A stretch of DNA of 64,000 nt from Ascaris suum (taxonomy: Eukaryota > Nematoda > Chromadorea > Rhabditida > Ascarididae), in assembly GCA_013433145.1 (NCBI GenBank), contig CM024178.1:620001-684000 (forward strand), written 5' to 3'. Shown here in pieces: positions 34,098 to 49,154 of the stretch. Positions within the stretch are counted from its first letter, which is position 1. The number at the start of each line of letters is the position of its first letter. A program made the translations under genes and the position numbers. The notes under the pieces were generated by a model. The model was given only the letters and a program-made list of their open reading frames with translations. It had not been told where the DNA came from and did not search any database.

Positions 34098-34934
34098 GTG
34101 AGTTTTTTTTTGTTGAGGTAAGACCAAAAAACTTGGAGAAACCATTTAGTAAATTTAGCAAAATAAAGTAAATGAAATTAATGTTAGGTGCTATTGATCT
34201 AACTTTTTAGTGTTGTACAAATACCGCATAGATTTTACTCAGCAGTAGACGCTGAAAGGGATGAGTGTCTTTCTGGAATGCATCTTGCAAGTTTTCAGGG
34301 TATTAGAAAAAATCGCAACTCAAATTTTCAAAAAAAAAGGACGACAATGCCGGAAAGCTGGGTGAGAAATCTGCGTCTTCTAGAGTAAGAGAGTTCCATT
34401 GCTTTCTAAATAAGAAAATTGTGTGTCGAACAGTTCCACTCCTAAAAAACACTAGCGAAGAGTGCATTGATCATGTGATCGCTAAAACAGGTCTTGTTTC
34501 CAGTGGAAATCCGAAAATCTCGAATCCTCTGAGTTGGTCTCACGATCCTGTGGTTTATGATTTAAGCATCTCAACTGCACTGTTTTGTTCAGCAATAAAT
34601 AGTTCCAGCTTCGACACTACAACCTCAATTCATGACAGCATGAAGTGCTTCTTCTTGTATCCGAAACTTAACACGAAACTTTGTTTATAGTGTTGAGAGC
34701 AGTTACTGAGTCATAAGCCGATAGTGGCTGATAATAAAGAATAAAACAGGAATTCAATTAAGACAAATATTAGACTATGAGGTCTGACGGATATCGCGGT
34801 TCAATGGTTAAGACTCCATGGAAAACAAACGGATAAAATTTACGGAGCATTTCAAGGGAAAGGAAAGGGGGATGAGGAGAAGAGAAAAGTGCTGTTCCAA
34901 TCTTTCCCAATAGGAAATGGAAGGAGAATTACAG

Positions 34935-35075
34935 GAAGACGCTTCGAATATGCGAAAGGATATATTTGGGATATACGGGCAATTGCTTTTGCAACGGCCA
35001 CTCGTCTACATGCGATTCGCTAACTCATTTTTGTGTTGGATGTGCAGATAACACCGATGGAATTGAGTGCGAGAA
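34935..35075 (+). CDS. Junction exon: last NPA helix of unit 5 running into laminin-type EGF
   Basis: The acceptor GAGAATTACAG gives phase-2 entry; the joined codon CA+G is glutamine. The exon first reads KTLRICERIYLG, which matches the second-cysteine helix (FGPACKKIFG). It goes on without linker to YTGNCFCNGHSSTCDSLTHF and CVGCADNTDGIECE. The C-x-C-N-G-H-S-x-x-C and N-T-x-G-x-x-C-E pattern is diagnostic of laminin EGF as also found in attractin-family proteins. It ends in phase 2 at GAGAA|GTTAGT. Confidence 0.8.
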
Positions 35076-36597
35076 GTTAGTTTCTACCCGCAACAATGTT
35101 CATGCTGTTCACGATTATTAAAGCACTGAATGCCACTGGAAATTAGCATACAAGGCTTAAGAGAGATATCTTCATTATACCAAGAGATGGCTTAGCATTC
35201 TGCCCTTACCATCTTTCCGACCCCGATGGCTTTACGACGTGTCCGAGACCCGACGGCTTTTTGTCGAATGCGTAAGGTGTTTATGTCTTGTCTTTTGACC
35301 ATCCAAGTGGATTCGTATACGTGCTAAAGATAACGCTTTCAAAATTACTACTTGTGGAAATTTCGCTGCTACTTTATTAAGTTCCTATATAACATACATT
35401 CAATCCCGCAAACGCCTTTATATTTGCGACTTTTATTGCTTTTTTTCACGTAAGATGCATCTTTTGTGTTGTTTTTCAATACAAATGAGCACAAATATGG
35501 TATGGATCACCTTGAGTACCTCAGCACAAATGGGCATGGAATAAATCACCTTCCACATGCATGAAAACATTTCCTTGCTAGGAGATGTCATAGACGCCCA
35601 TGCAATTCCTTTTGTGGAAAATAATTCTGATGGTTATTATCCTTGAAAGTTTTTTTACGGAAATGAAAGCGCACATATTACGGTGGTACAGCAGACATAT
35701 GTATATAGTATATTATACGCTGATTTACCTTCTGTGCCGCGCTTGACGTTAATTCACCAAACTCTGAAGCGGTTACGGACATAAAAATATTCTAAAAAAA
35801 TTTATACGCATTTTATATTGGTCGGATTCTTATTTCACACCTGTTGGATCACAGGCGCCAACTTTTTCTGGCATGGTTCTGGACTTCACTGGAATTCGGC
35901 AAAAATATGATCACATTTAAGGTGGATCATTTGAGCGAACACATCGCCCTAGAGGCCGTTATTTGCTTTTTAAAGGATAAGTCCCTACTTCTGGATGTTT
36001 ACAATTCTTTAGTGTAGAATATGGCTATTATAGGAAAGCATTTCAAGCAGCACCGTTGAAAAATTCCAAATCTATGATTTGATAGTCCCAGAGATTGTCT
36101 TTAGCGGCACTTTGCTGGAGATCCCCACTTGTGGGTTTTGGTATGCCACTGAGCATCTGTGAAACTGGTCCTATAACGTTAAAAAAAAATCCTGCTACCC
36201 TTGATTTATCCCTTCTCATCCCTCCGCGTATCGTCCACAGTGAGCTAGCTGTTCCATTCGGTGCATTGTTGTAGAGAAAGTTTCACGCTTGGCTCGACCG
36301 GGCGTTGTTGGCTTCAATTATTTAAAAACGGCGAGGCTAGTGAATGGTCTTCATAAACATGACCGCACAGCTGGTTTGCCCCAGAAAAGATGGATTTAAC
36401 CGATAAATTTTATTCAATTCGGTAATGTTAATCCATAATTGAAACATCCGAATCGATAGGCAAAGGGAATATCCACAGTTTTTGCTCATTTTCGAAATAA
36501 GAAACACATCAAATGTAAGACTTCATTGTGTTTATTATGAGAGAAGTAAATCATGAATTACAAGAAAATGAAATGACGTAATTGAAATGTTTTGCAG

Positions 36598-36780
36598 TTG
36601 CGCGGCAGGTTATGTTGGAAGTGGTTTACTCGGTGCTGAAGGTTGCTTCGAGATGAATAATAATAATTCCTCAACAATCTGCAATTGTCAAGGAGATTCT
36701 TCACATTGCGATGAAAATGGCCATTGTTTGCCACTCTCCGATATCATTAATAATCATCAACGTCCTATTAGCACTGATAT
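36598..36780 (+). CDS. Laminin-type EGF exon, last two cysteines and start of a second module
   Basis: The acceptor ATGTTTTGCAG is followed by one base that completes AA+T (Asn) and then CAAGYVGSGLLGAEGC. This completes C-E-N-C-x-x-G-Y and the eighth cysteine. A second cysteine cluster follows after an Asn-rich stretch: STICNCQGDSSHCDENGHC. It ends in phase 2 at GATAT|GTGAGA. Confidence 0.82.
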
Positions 36781-36932
36781 GTGAGAGATGCTTTTCTCGT
36801 TTTTACGTCTTCTAAAGGAAAATTGCTCTTGAAACAATTTGGAACGGAAGATTCTAAGAGATGTGGACAAAGTTCTGTTCACTTAAGAAATTTTAGCATT
36901 TTTAGGCTACAGTCATATTTATTACTTTTCAG

Positions 36933-37064
36933 TTTTCACCGTATCATTACGAGTTGTTACGAATTTCGAGATGAAAATTTCAATGATTTTGATAATTCTA
37001 AAACAGTTTCTCTTAATCAAAATTGGCTTTTCTTCTGTCAACTTTCGTTCCTCAATTTCGAAAT
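36933..37064 (+). CDS. Candidate exon after the EGF modules
   Basis: Phase-2 entry after TTACTTTTCAG fits the preceding exon. The frame includes ITSCYEFRDENFNDFDNSK and QNWLFFCQLSFLNFE and leaves AT at the donor GTAATG (phase 2). The alternating hydrophobic pattern suggests strands. No family identified. Confidence 0.42.
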
Positions 37065-37562
37065 GTAATGTCGTGGAAATCTTCGATGAGCGATATTGAA
37101 GAATAGTTTCATCCCCTAAACAATAGAGTCGTTATTTTCGCTCTTCCAACATATATAATTCAAACAGTCGTCTCATAGCGTCGAATTCAAATGCACATCC
37201 TGTGGTGGAATTGCGAGGGGGAGCATTCCATAAAAGAGGCACACATTAGTTGCGTTTTTATAGGGGCGAAGTAACGGATGCTGCATAATACTTCCCATAT
37301 AAAGCGCACTATTTCGCAGAATAAGAAGGCGCAACGTGATTTAAAAACTTCAAATTTACATTGGATTGTATTTTATTTGACAATGAGGATTGTTCACTGC
37401 AGTTGTGCACCCTTTGTCCGGTCTTAGTGCTCAGCTTTTCCGGACGAATGAAGTCGACAAATCAGAATGCTTCATATATTTATCATTTATACATCTTTAA
37501 TAAATTGAAAAAAGAGCATTGTGACAGTTTCATGACTGTGCTTATGTATGTCTGAGTCTGCA

Positions 37563-37649
37563 GCTAACTTGGTGCTCGATATTTTCCAAGACATGAATCA
37601 GGGAAATTGCAACGAGGATGAACTCGATACTTATTTCAGCCTTTTCTTT
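37563..37649 (+). CDS. Candidate exon with a strong donor, gene uncertain
   Basis: The frame ANLVLDIFQDMNQGNCNEDE then LDTYFSLFF ends exactly at TTT|GTAAGT. The acceptor could be 37556 (phase 0) or 37563 (phase 1); neither fits the phase-2 end of the exon at 37064, so the link to the EGF gene is open. Confidence 0.35.
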
Positions 37650-40551
<2,902 letters not shown>

Positions 40552-40714
40552 TCATCTTTCAAAATCCACCTCAGCCATTTCGATCTCCACATTATTGCTG
40601 CTCTTATGTATTGAATGCCTACTCATCCGGATGGTTGCTTTGTGGACGTGTTTGTGGACTCTTCCTTGCTTTTCAAGCTTACGTACTTTTGGAAAGTTTT
40701 CCCAATTCAAAATG
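40552..40714 (-). CDS. Terminal exon of the minus-strand gene
   Basis: The acceptor TTTATTCCAG gives phase-2 entry. The product ILNWENFPKVRKLEKQGRVH is followed by a basic, Ser/His-rich stretch and the acidic end NNVEIEMAEVDFER, then TGA. 53 residues after the joined codon. Confidence 0.65.
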
Positions 40715-41897
40715 CTGGAATAAAACAAATAAGCGCATAAACGAATAAGTAAATAAACAATTAATGAGTGGAATAAATAAATAATCCCAGTAAGTAAATA
40801 AAGTATGCAAAACAAAGTTACGTTATATATAAAAAGTGCAGCCGTACAACAGTCTAACTCGAGATCAAAGTGGAACCCCGCGCAATAACAACATAAAGTG
40901 TCCGGAATGTCGCAATAACTCAAAATCAGTAATATTTCTCTCATTTTTAAGTTTAGAAGAAAATTTCATCGTGAGAAAATCCGAGAATGTCGATAAGACC
41001 TCGAGTAGATCGTTTTGAGCTGGACTTCAATAAATTTCTCACATCTTTTCAGGAAAGTTTCTGCGACAGACTTGTGGTGTCTGATGGGTATCTAGTGGAT
41101 TCCGTTCAATAACGAATGAGATATTCACCGCTCATAGCTAGAAGATATCTAGACACAACTATAGGCTGTTTTTGTCTTGTTGATAACTCATCGTAATCTA
41201 GCGAGATCTATGTGATACTATTTGGCAAGCATTGCCTTCAAACGAACTGACTGATAGCACAAGGTGGAATATAAATATACCTGAATCGGAGATATATGAG
41301 AGAAAATGAATTGCTATCTGATAGCATCAGCTATCCGAAAATGTGAGCTTAATTCAGCTCGAACTGCACAATTTGATCCTATGAAGACATAAAAGTCGAG
41401 ACTGATTGATTCTAAGACGTAAAGTTTTTGAAAAATGGAAGCTGCAGCCGAGCATGAAACGTTGAGAACATTAAAATTTCAGAGAAATTGAAGGGAGAGA
41501 GAATGAACTCCGAAGAGGTCACAATTCTAAAATAGAAACGGGTGGGAGGGGGAGGAGGAGGAAGCAAGTTTTCAAAATTCATCAATTTCCATAACACGCT
41601 AAAGTGGATATGCCGAACATACCTTCATCGATTACACCTTTTGAGACAAACATATGGAAAAATAAAAACTGATGGTGTGGAACGATAGCCGATACGTTGA
41701 ATATCAAATAAAGCCTCTCCAACTTTCTCTTCACTAAGAATAAGACAGCTATGAAGCAATATTCAAAAATGCTATGGAAATAAATGAAAGTCTAAGAGTA
41801 CAAATCAAAGATGTCGAACTTCTGAATCGCCTATAGAGACGAGCAACTCGTTGCACTTCACTGTATTCCCAGCACGGATTGAGATATCGTACCGAAT

Positions 41898-41961
41898 GCA
41901 TAGCCAACTTCACTCAGTGCGCCCATCTCTTCAGCAGCGATTTTCGAATGCATTCTAAACA
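41898..41961 (-). CDS. Candidate exon of the minus-strand gene
   Basis: After ATATGTTTAG one base precedes MHSKIAAEEMGALSEVGYAF, ending at TTCG|GTACGA, a donor almost the same as that of the 42457 exon. Entry phase 2 does not follow directly from the exon above (phase 1), so another exon is missing. Coordinates are approximate by a few bases. Confidence 0.35.
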
Positions 41962-42456
41962 TATACAAGTGCCATAAAATATTGCAGTTCGAAGAGCTCC
42001 GGACCTTGGAAAAACGAGATGAACATTTTCATGAGTGCCCTTCTTCTATTCTGTTCGTTCGCTTTCTTCGCAAATTGCTCTCCTCTAATCTAATTCCTAA
42101 TTTATCTTCTTTTATCTCGGCGTTAGCCTTATTAGCTCTGTGCAGCAGAACTTTTGTAACATTTAACAATTTCCTCTATATCCACTGAATCAAAATTCCA
42201 GCGGCAGTAATTATAGCAAGCACTCAGGCACTCAGACTCACGTCCCCCCATCCCCTACACATACTGCTCATTGGTATATATTTCGCTGAACAATATCGCT
42301 AAATTTGGTGCACTAATAAGTGCGCATACTAGAGTGAATTGATAGGATATCATCTACAGATAGCAACATTTTGTGGTTTTTAATTAGGTGAACAATAAAT
42401 ATCATTTTTAGCACCACTATTTATGAAAATAGTTGAAGAGAAAGCAAAAACCGTAC

Positions 42457-42575
42457 CAAAGATATCTATGCGGCCTTTTTCTTTGGATTCTGATCCACTA
42501 GATGCTTTGCTGGAGATATCGGACATTGAGCGTGACCTTGGGATAACCTTATCCTCTGCCGCATTGTAGGAGGCA
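42457..42575 (-). CDS. Serine-rich exon of the minus-strand gene
   Basis: ASYNAAEDKVIPRSRSMSDI then SSKASSGSESKEKGRIDIF. RSRSMSDISS looks like a phosphorylatable, disordered stretch. Phase-2 entry matches the exon ending at 43931; exit is phase 1 at TTTG|GTACGG. Confidence 0.65.
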
Positions 42576-43930
42576 CTCAAACATTAATTCATTATTAGAA
42601 ATCACATCAGAAAGTGAATAATTTTAGAGATTAACCTACCCATCGACTCGTTGCCACACTTCATAAGCTACTCATGAAGTTCAAAGGTTTTTTTGTAAAA
42701 TCAGTGCGCATTGTTTAGTGCTTCAGATAGTCAACGAGTACCTTCGACAGACGTTTGTTACGCATCGAGACATTCCTATAGCTTTTACAGTTTACCTCTT
42801 ATAGCGTTTATACACTCTGTGGCAGTTTTCGATCCTCCGGCTGGTTAGACGAATTGTGTGTAGCAATCGGCACTCTGCTACTTTTGACTTACCCTAAACG
42901 AGAATTAATTAAGGCGAAGAAAGGATAAAATGAATGACACGTTCATAGAATGTATAAAAAATTATTTCATAGCTGCAATCGTGAAGTTCAGTTTATTCTA
43001 AAGTATTAAGGAAAAAGACGCAAGCAAGATGTGTTTCTTTCTTTATCACAACAAGCCCTTATCCCTCCTTCTCACTTTGCACGTGGCACGGGAAGTATTA
43101 GAAGACATTTTAATGCTTCAGTGCACGCCGCATCTAACGAACAAATGTTTGGGTTGAAAAGTGAAATAACCGCAAATTTGTTGCAGCATCGCTAATGTTT
43201 TGGACGTCTTTAATTACCATCCTAAACGAAGTTCTGCTCCGCTCCAAATAAACATGTTCTAATGGCGAAACGATTTTTTCATCAAAAATATTGAGGCATT
43301 TTTGATGGAAATTTTTTCAATTTGCAACCACAGCCGAAAAGTTCCTAAGACATGTGAGCCTAGGCCAACATTTCTTGACGATACCCGGGTCAATATTCGA
43401 TTTATTTCACGCAGCTCGTAGAAACTAAATTTCATGACACCCGTGCACATTAATTAATCAAGCTTCAAATAGATCGCACAGATAGTAAAAAGAACGGTCA
43501 AAACGAAGTGGCAATGCTTCTTTTATAAGGCTAAGCAACTTTTATTTATAAAAGTATGTCATAATCTCATCGAATCTTATTCTAACGAATAGCACGCTGC
43601 CTAAGCTGATTTTGTGTTATTCCCGGTTTTTCCTGAACTTCTTGACTTTTGCACTAGGCTGCCGGGGATCGGCACAACCGTCCAGCGCCCATTCAAATGG
43701 TGAATTGTGGTGGTGATGGGATGGGGAGGAGGAAATAAGGGTGCTACTCATGTAAGCCTCTAATTCTATTGAATTTGTTACAGTTGATATCAGATCTGAA
43801 ATGGCGGCTACATAACTTTTAGAACATTCTTTTCAGTGGAAAAATGCACAGCAATAACAATAATATTTTTAAAAAAATATAATAATAATTAATGAGAAAG
43901 TTCCGTTGTGATATCGAGAAAAAACAAAAC

Positions 43931-44067
43931 TTCAATACCCCGATGGAGCGTTCACACCCTTTAGTGACTTCGAAGGGCTGATTAAAGAACTCGGAAAGGA
44001 AGCGCCTTTTTGCTTCTTTCATTCTTTCCCTTGCCGCTTTACGTCTTTGTCGCTTCTTTAACGTCTC
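43931..44067 (-). CDS. Basic helical exon of the minus-strand gene
   Basis: Phase 0 after GTTTATAG: ETLKKRQRRKAARERMKEAK then FLSEFFNQPFEVTKGCERSI. The K/R-dense start is predicted helical and could be a nuclear or membrane-proximal signal. It exits in phase 2 (TTGAA|GTTTTG). Confidence 0.65.
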
Positions 44068-44812
44068 CTATAAACAATCTATAGATTACAATTATATTAT
44101 CAGAAAACAAATCTTATACTTCACAGTTCCTATTGCATTCAAATGAAGATGCCCTTTGTACTATCGTCGTTGAGACTATTTTTGAAAAGGCAAAGCACAA
44201 TGGCCCCAAACAAAAAAATGTTCAATGCAGTTTCAGCGTCATCATCCAGAAATACGACTTAACTTTTTTCATGCATTGTGCTAAGCTTGCTACCTTGCAC
44301 TCATCGGCGATCCTTGTCCAACGTACATAACTAATCCATACATAAATTAACGGGGTGTCTATAAACTACTGACTGTACATAAATTGACATAAGAAATACA
44401 CAAAACTCATTCAGTATTAATAAAGCGAACGTATTACTGCAGTGGATGACACCTATTTTATCAAGCCGCTACAATAAACCAAAATAAAAGCCATTTTTCA
44501 CTCTCGACCCATGACGAGGATGCAGCAGAAAAAAAAATGCTATTTATGGAACATCGATCCATACCGCATAAGCTTATTTCTGCCCGACATTTCATATCAA
44601 ACGAATATGGCACTCGAAAGAAATGATGCTTGGGATATTTACTAACAATAAAAGACAATTATGGATTTCTTCCTTTGAGGCTTACTATCTTCAACCGTTT
44701 GCAAGTAACAAAATATATTTCACAAATATATTTTAATTTGAAGAACATTTCTGGTCCCACAACAATCAACGTTTATATTCGCAAACATCGGCAAAAAATA
44801 TTGAATACAAAC

Positions 44813-44929
44813 CTTACGTTTCTCGTAGACAGACATCAGCGCAGACGTTTCGGAGTAATAATGCAACATTCTGTTTTTCTCTTCGTTCAACTCTCTCATC
44901 TTCTTTTTGACCATCTTCTGACAGACTTT
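44813..44929 (-). CDS. Charged helical exon of the minus-strand gene
   Basis: Phase 0 after GCATTTGTAG: KVCQKMVKKKMRELNEEKNR then MLHYYSETSALMSVYEKRK, 39 codons, phase 0 at AAG|GTTTGT. The heptad-like spacing suggests a short coiled coil. The plus-strand frame across this exon is a shadow. Confidence 0.68.
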
Positions 44930-47139
44930 CTACAAATGCATCGAAATATTCAACTTTCAACAAAGACGGCAGGCTTCAATTCAAATCACGAAGGCCAGTG
45001 ATATCATTATCAATAACGAACAATAAATATTTTGTTGCGTCCACAAATAATTATAAACTTTATTATTTCTCCGCAAGTTGCTATACTGCTGGTGAACTGC
45101 ACATAAACATACACGATATTCACATAATTCTGCACTCTATGCTATGATGAGATCGACAGGCGCATAGGTTATCGCAGCACAACAGCTCATTCGCTGATTA
45201 TATATGGCGGTTGCGCATGCACGTTGAACTGCACTGAAGCCCGTTTCAGTTTGTTCACTGAAGCCCCCATCTGATGTGACTTAAACCAACTCAGGTAATC
45301 AGACAAAGAGCTTTGAGTGAGCTCGCATCCATGAAGGTATAAAAGTAGCGAATAGCTCAAACATCTGCATTCCAGATTGCCACCGTCAATGCAGGTATTC
45401 AAATATACTATTGAAGAAGACTGCCTCCGAACTTTTGGAGCTGGGCCAGCTTTTTTCAAAAAAAAGCTCTCCTTTTGGTAAAATGCAAATGCTTGTATAT
45501 AAAAGCCCCGGGGCTCTAAACATATATAAGTAATCCCCTCAAAAGGAAATGTAGAATAAGTGGAAATTTCTTCCCACTAGCAATTTGCTTTGCCGATATT
45601 TGCTCATATAATTTCTGTCCATCAACTTGAAAGCCCATTCCGCTGTTGGCGAAATATAGTTGAGTGACCTATGTGCACCTGACGGTATATAAACCTATTC
45701 CTCCCACCAAAATTTCATTTGTAGGCCCAGCACAAGAAGTGAATCAACCTGGATTTATGCACTCTATTCTACTTAAGATGAATTTTTGAGGACAAAATTA
45801 GATTTCTTTTTCTATTCTGCCCATAACATCTGCTAAATTTAACAACTTTAACATCAATCATCCTCATGTTGAAACCACTGAGCGAATTAACCGACGGAAA
45901 GATATATTTGCACACCACAACGCTATCATAATGCCCTTTCCAAAATAAAAAAAGCGCATGCATATGCTTGCTTTTCTTTGGCCATATCTATTCTGCACTG
46001 TCAGAATATAAAAAGAGAAAAAAATAATCCAAATTGACTAAGTTGCTCCTTCTTCATAACCATGTGTACATCTATGTAAGCTTCTTCGATAACAAACATC
46101 GCTATCAACTCAGTGGTTGGCCAAGTTTACCTTATCTAACGCATATTCACTCAACTTGACGATGGCATAGGCGAATACTGAGTTATCATAACAGATACAA
46201 CATTTCTCTCTTTCAAAAAAAAGCTCTGATAAGCCGATAGACATATTACGAAAAATACACTCCTTCATTTACTATAAGTTTGCACCTCCAAGCATCACAA
46301 AAATTTGCATAACTTCTATTCATTCAGAAATGGAATCAAGACCAATTTCCACTTACATAATTCAACCATTCAACTTCTGATCGCAGCCAATTTTCTCGTT
46401 CACGTGCTGCACTTGCATTCGATACGGATGTACTCCTTAATATTTAATTTTTATTAGAACATCTTCTTTATCTTTCAATTGACTTTTCGCTTTGACCAGT
46501 TACACACCCTCTAACATCCATCCGGCGTATCGGTTCAATACCTCGTCACTAATCTGACTAGCACATACATAAAGACATTGTTCAGCATCCGAATGGCCAT
46601 CCATCTGTGGCATGGAAAGCTTTTACAGAATATTCGGAATCAAACGACAACCATCATTGCCTACCTTGTGTGGTCCGCACCATACACTGCCAACTCCCTT
46701 GACCTCCTCCTTCCCTCAATAAGGTGGGGAGAGGAGAGAGGGCTCAAAAAGCCATCGGAGATCCGGAAAAAATTAAGGTGCTTATGAAAAATAAACAAAC
46801 TAGAAAACAAAGGCAATGCAAGCTTCCATTGAACGGTGAATAATTGAAGAAAATTGATCTTAAAATGCTACAGCAATACGCTTAAAACATTGCTAAAAAT
46901 GCTAGAGTTAAGTAACCAAGTACGTTTTGTGAAGGTTAGGTTTTTTTGCCCAATATGTTTTAAAAAGGAGAGTGCGAAAAAAAAAAGATAAAATGAGGTT
47001 TCAGACCTCATATAATAATTTACTTGAAAGTAAAAGGAGGACTTAAAAGTTGTGGCCCACATCAAAGCAATCTGATGCATCATCACTTATGAACAACTAA
47101 CAGCATAGCAACGAAAAAGAACCGCTAATAAACTCACAC
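44930..47139 (-). other. Intron of the minus-strand gene
   Basis: A 90-codon minus frame at 45187-45459 contains TCIDGGNLECRCLSYSLLLY and could hide an exon, but phase and splice support are weak. Nothing else recognised. Confidence 0.35.
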
Positions 47140-47320
47140 GTACGACGATACCGAAGACGCACTCGTTGTGGGGAATAGCTGTCCGAGATTGTTTTCCACA
47201 TCATCATCACACATCAACCATTCCGCCGGTACACCACCGATGGGATCCATCCCGTTGATGCACGTTGTATTACAGCATAAGCTCGAATTTGTTGGTTCAT
47301 TGAGCTCAACGCCTTCATTC
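47140..47320 (-). CDS. Acidic module exon 2 of the minus-strand gene
   Basis: After GGTCTATAG one base completes the codon from the previous exon; 60 codons follow: NEGVELNEPTNSSLCCNTTC, then GMDPIGGVPAEWLMCDDDVE. The GGVPAEWLM motif mirrors GPVPAEALM in the neighbouring exon. It ends in phase 0 at TCGTAC|GTGTGA. Confidence 0.65.
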
Positions 47321-49030
47321 CTATAGACCGAAAAACGTATAAATAAGAATTATTACTTGGATGGAGTAGTTGGAAGACTTTGGCTGATTAAAAAAATCAT
47401 ATCTGAAATGCCTCTTACCAAAAAAAAAACTCGAAAACAACGTGCATCAATGCACAGATCAGCATTCTTATAAAAAACTTTAGCAACATCCCTAACTGGT
47501 CACCGCTGACAACGTCATTGTGTTCTTCTTTACAGCATGAAGCTTATTTCACGGCAAACGACACATAAGTTAATTTTTATAGATATGGCAAGCGTTATTG
47601 CAGTATGAGATAATATCACTGAGACTTAATATGGATTTTCTTTCAAATTCGTCTACGGTTAACATATGCAGCATTTATAAGAATTCAGCATTTGATTCAA
47701 TTCCAGTCCCTTTGCACTCCATAAGCGATGAATGAAGTACCAAAAAGACGGCCAAAATTTTTGGCCATAAAATGGACATAGATGATAAGTGATACGTGAA
47801 GATGATCAATGTCAGTTACCTGGAAACCATGTAACGGATATTAACCATCATGACAACAGTAAGCCAAAATAGACTGTGGAAAAAAAACATGCTCGACATT
47901 TTGTTCATGATAACATTATAGAAATGTGCAACTGTTAATTGCATGCGGAAGCAAAACGCTTTATTTTCTGCTTATGGGCGTCCATCTACGATGTCGTAAA
48001 TCAATGACATGAACTCGTAGATCACTGACGCAGACATACAACAGAGATTATGCATTCTAATCACTCGTTCATCAATTACACTCATTTTATCGGTAGACGA
48101 GTATGCCTGAGTCTGCCAGACATTTTAATTACTCGTTCGCTGACTACTCCCATTTTGTTGGACGACGAATCTTTCAGATTCCCCTCACAATCTACTCATA
48201 ATTAAAAAGCTATCAATGTTCCCACTCTCTCACTGTTGTTCACATCGAAAGGCGTATCTACATATTATCTATATTAGAGGATAGACAATAGATGCATATC
48301 ATTACATAACAACGATCCACGACTTTGTAAATATTACGCACATTAGGAGCGATCATTTAAATGAACCAAATCTGCTTGTCTTCATTAGCTCGATATCTTT
48401 TATTTTCGAAAAAGATTTAAAGGACTAGAAGAATTTCAAGTAAACTTGAAAAGGGTCTAAGTTGGCTTTCCTCAATTACATTCTTATGCCGGCATTTCTC
48501 AATCTAGCATACGGCTCTGAGTTAATCCCAAGCGGCGGTTGTAACTTCTGTAATGCTTTTAAGGAGGCGAGGTATTTTCATTAGTTGTTTCGTTAGTGCC
48601 CCCTCCTCCCCCCCCCCCCCTCCCAAACTAACTACAGCACTAAGTCCTTCTTGACAAGATAATTTACATGCAGAACATTAAGACGAACAACGTCAGAGAT
48701 GTTATATTGGCGGTGTTGGAGTCTAATTCGTCATCATTCAAGCATAACGTATAAATTTTTGCAGGAGATAACAAATGTGCATTAATGATTATGCTCTCAT
48801 ATTCAGTCTTCCCAATCATTATTTATTACAGTACAATATAATCAATATTGTTCATAAAAACATAGAGCCATACCACAACCCTTATGTTATTCTCATCAAA
48901 TATGCAAATTTCGTTGATGAGAAGGTGAGAGATTCGATGACTTAAACACTAATTAAAATATGAAATAAACATTCGACTTGGAGGCATATGGAAAAAAACA
49001 TAGGTGCTTGCTTCATTCCACGGCACATAC
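47321..49030 (-). other. Intron of the minus-strand gene
   Basis: AT-rich, with a C-rich tract at about 48600-48624. Two similar blocks at 48050-48105 and 48116-48165 (ATTCTAATCACTCGTTCATC / TTTTAATTACTCGTTCGCTG) suggest an old local duplication. No gene recognised. Confidence 0.4.
48600..48624 (+). repeat. Poly-C tract
   Basis: CCCTCCTCC followed by about a dozen C, in an intron. Confidence 0.8.
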
Positions 49031-49154
49031 CTCTGCGGAAACGATGGTGCACTATTGTATTCAAAGTTGTCTGTAACGCTTTCATCATCCATCAGCGCTT
49101 CCGCTGGAACAGGGCCACTCGAGTGCTCGAGCATTGCCTCTCCGCAACTGAGGT
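49031..49154 (-). CDS. Acidic module exon 1 of the minus-strand gene
   Basis: Phase-1 entry after ATATTTTCAG: LSCGEAMLEHSSGPVPAEAL, then MDDESVTDNFEYNSAPSFPQ, ending CAGAG|GTATGT in phase 2. Strong splice sites on both sides. No family recognised. Confidence 0.66.

Larger units (their letters stand above)
40552..49154 (-). other. Gene model: unrecognised multi-exon minus-strand gene
   Basis: Minus-strand exons in order: 49154-49031, 47320-47140, 44929-44813, 44067-43931, 42575-42457, a possible exon near 41961-41898, and terminal exon 40714-40552. Phases match across the first five. Two adjacent acidic modules (GPVPAEALMDDESVTDN and GGVPAEWLMCDDDVENN) are related. A highly charged, coiled-coil-like part and a Ser-rich part follow. 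No domain recognised. The 5' end is not seen; it lies above 49154, probably within the window or in the gap to 51014. AATAAA on the minus strand at about 40286-40281 could be its poly(A) signal. Confidence 0.6.

Noticed and set aside
34211..34364. Alternative exon after 34097 (VVQIPHRFYSAVDAERDECL...)
   Set aside because: It has an acceptor and fits in phase, but lacks the expected NPA cysteine helix, whereas 34935 supplies it in the same phase and continues into EGF. It could still be a rare alternative exon.
44630..45001. 123-codon plus-strand frame
   Set aside because: Overlaps the well-supported minus exon 44813-44929; shadow.
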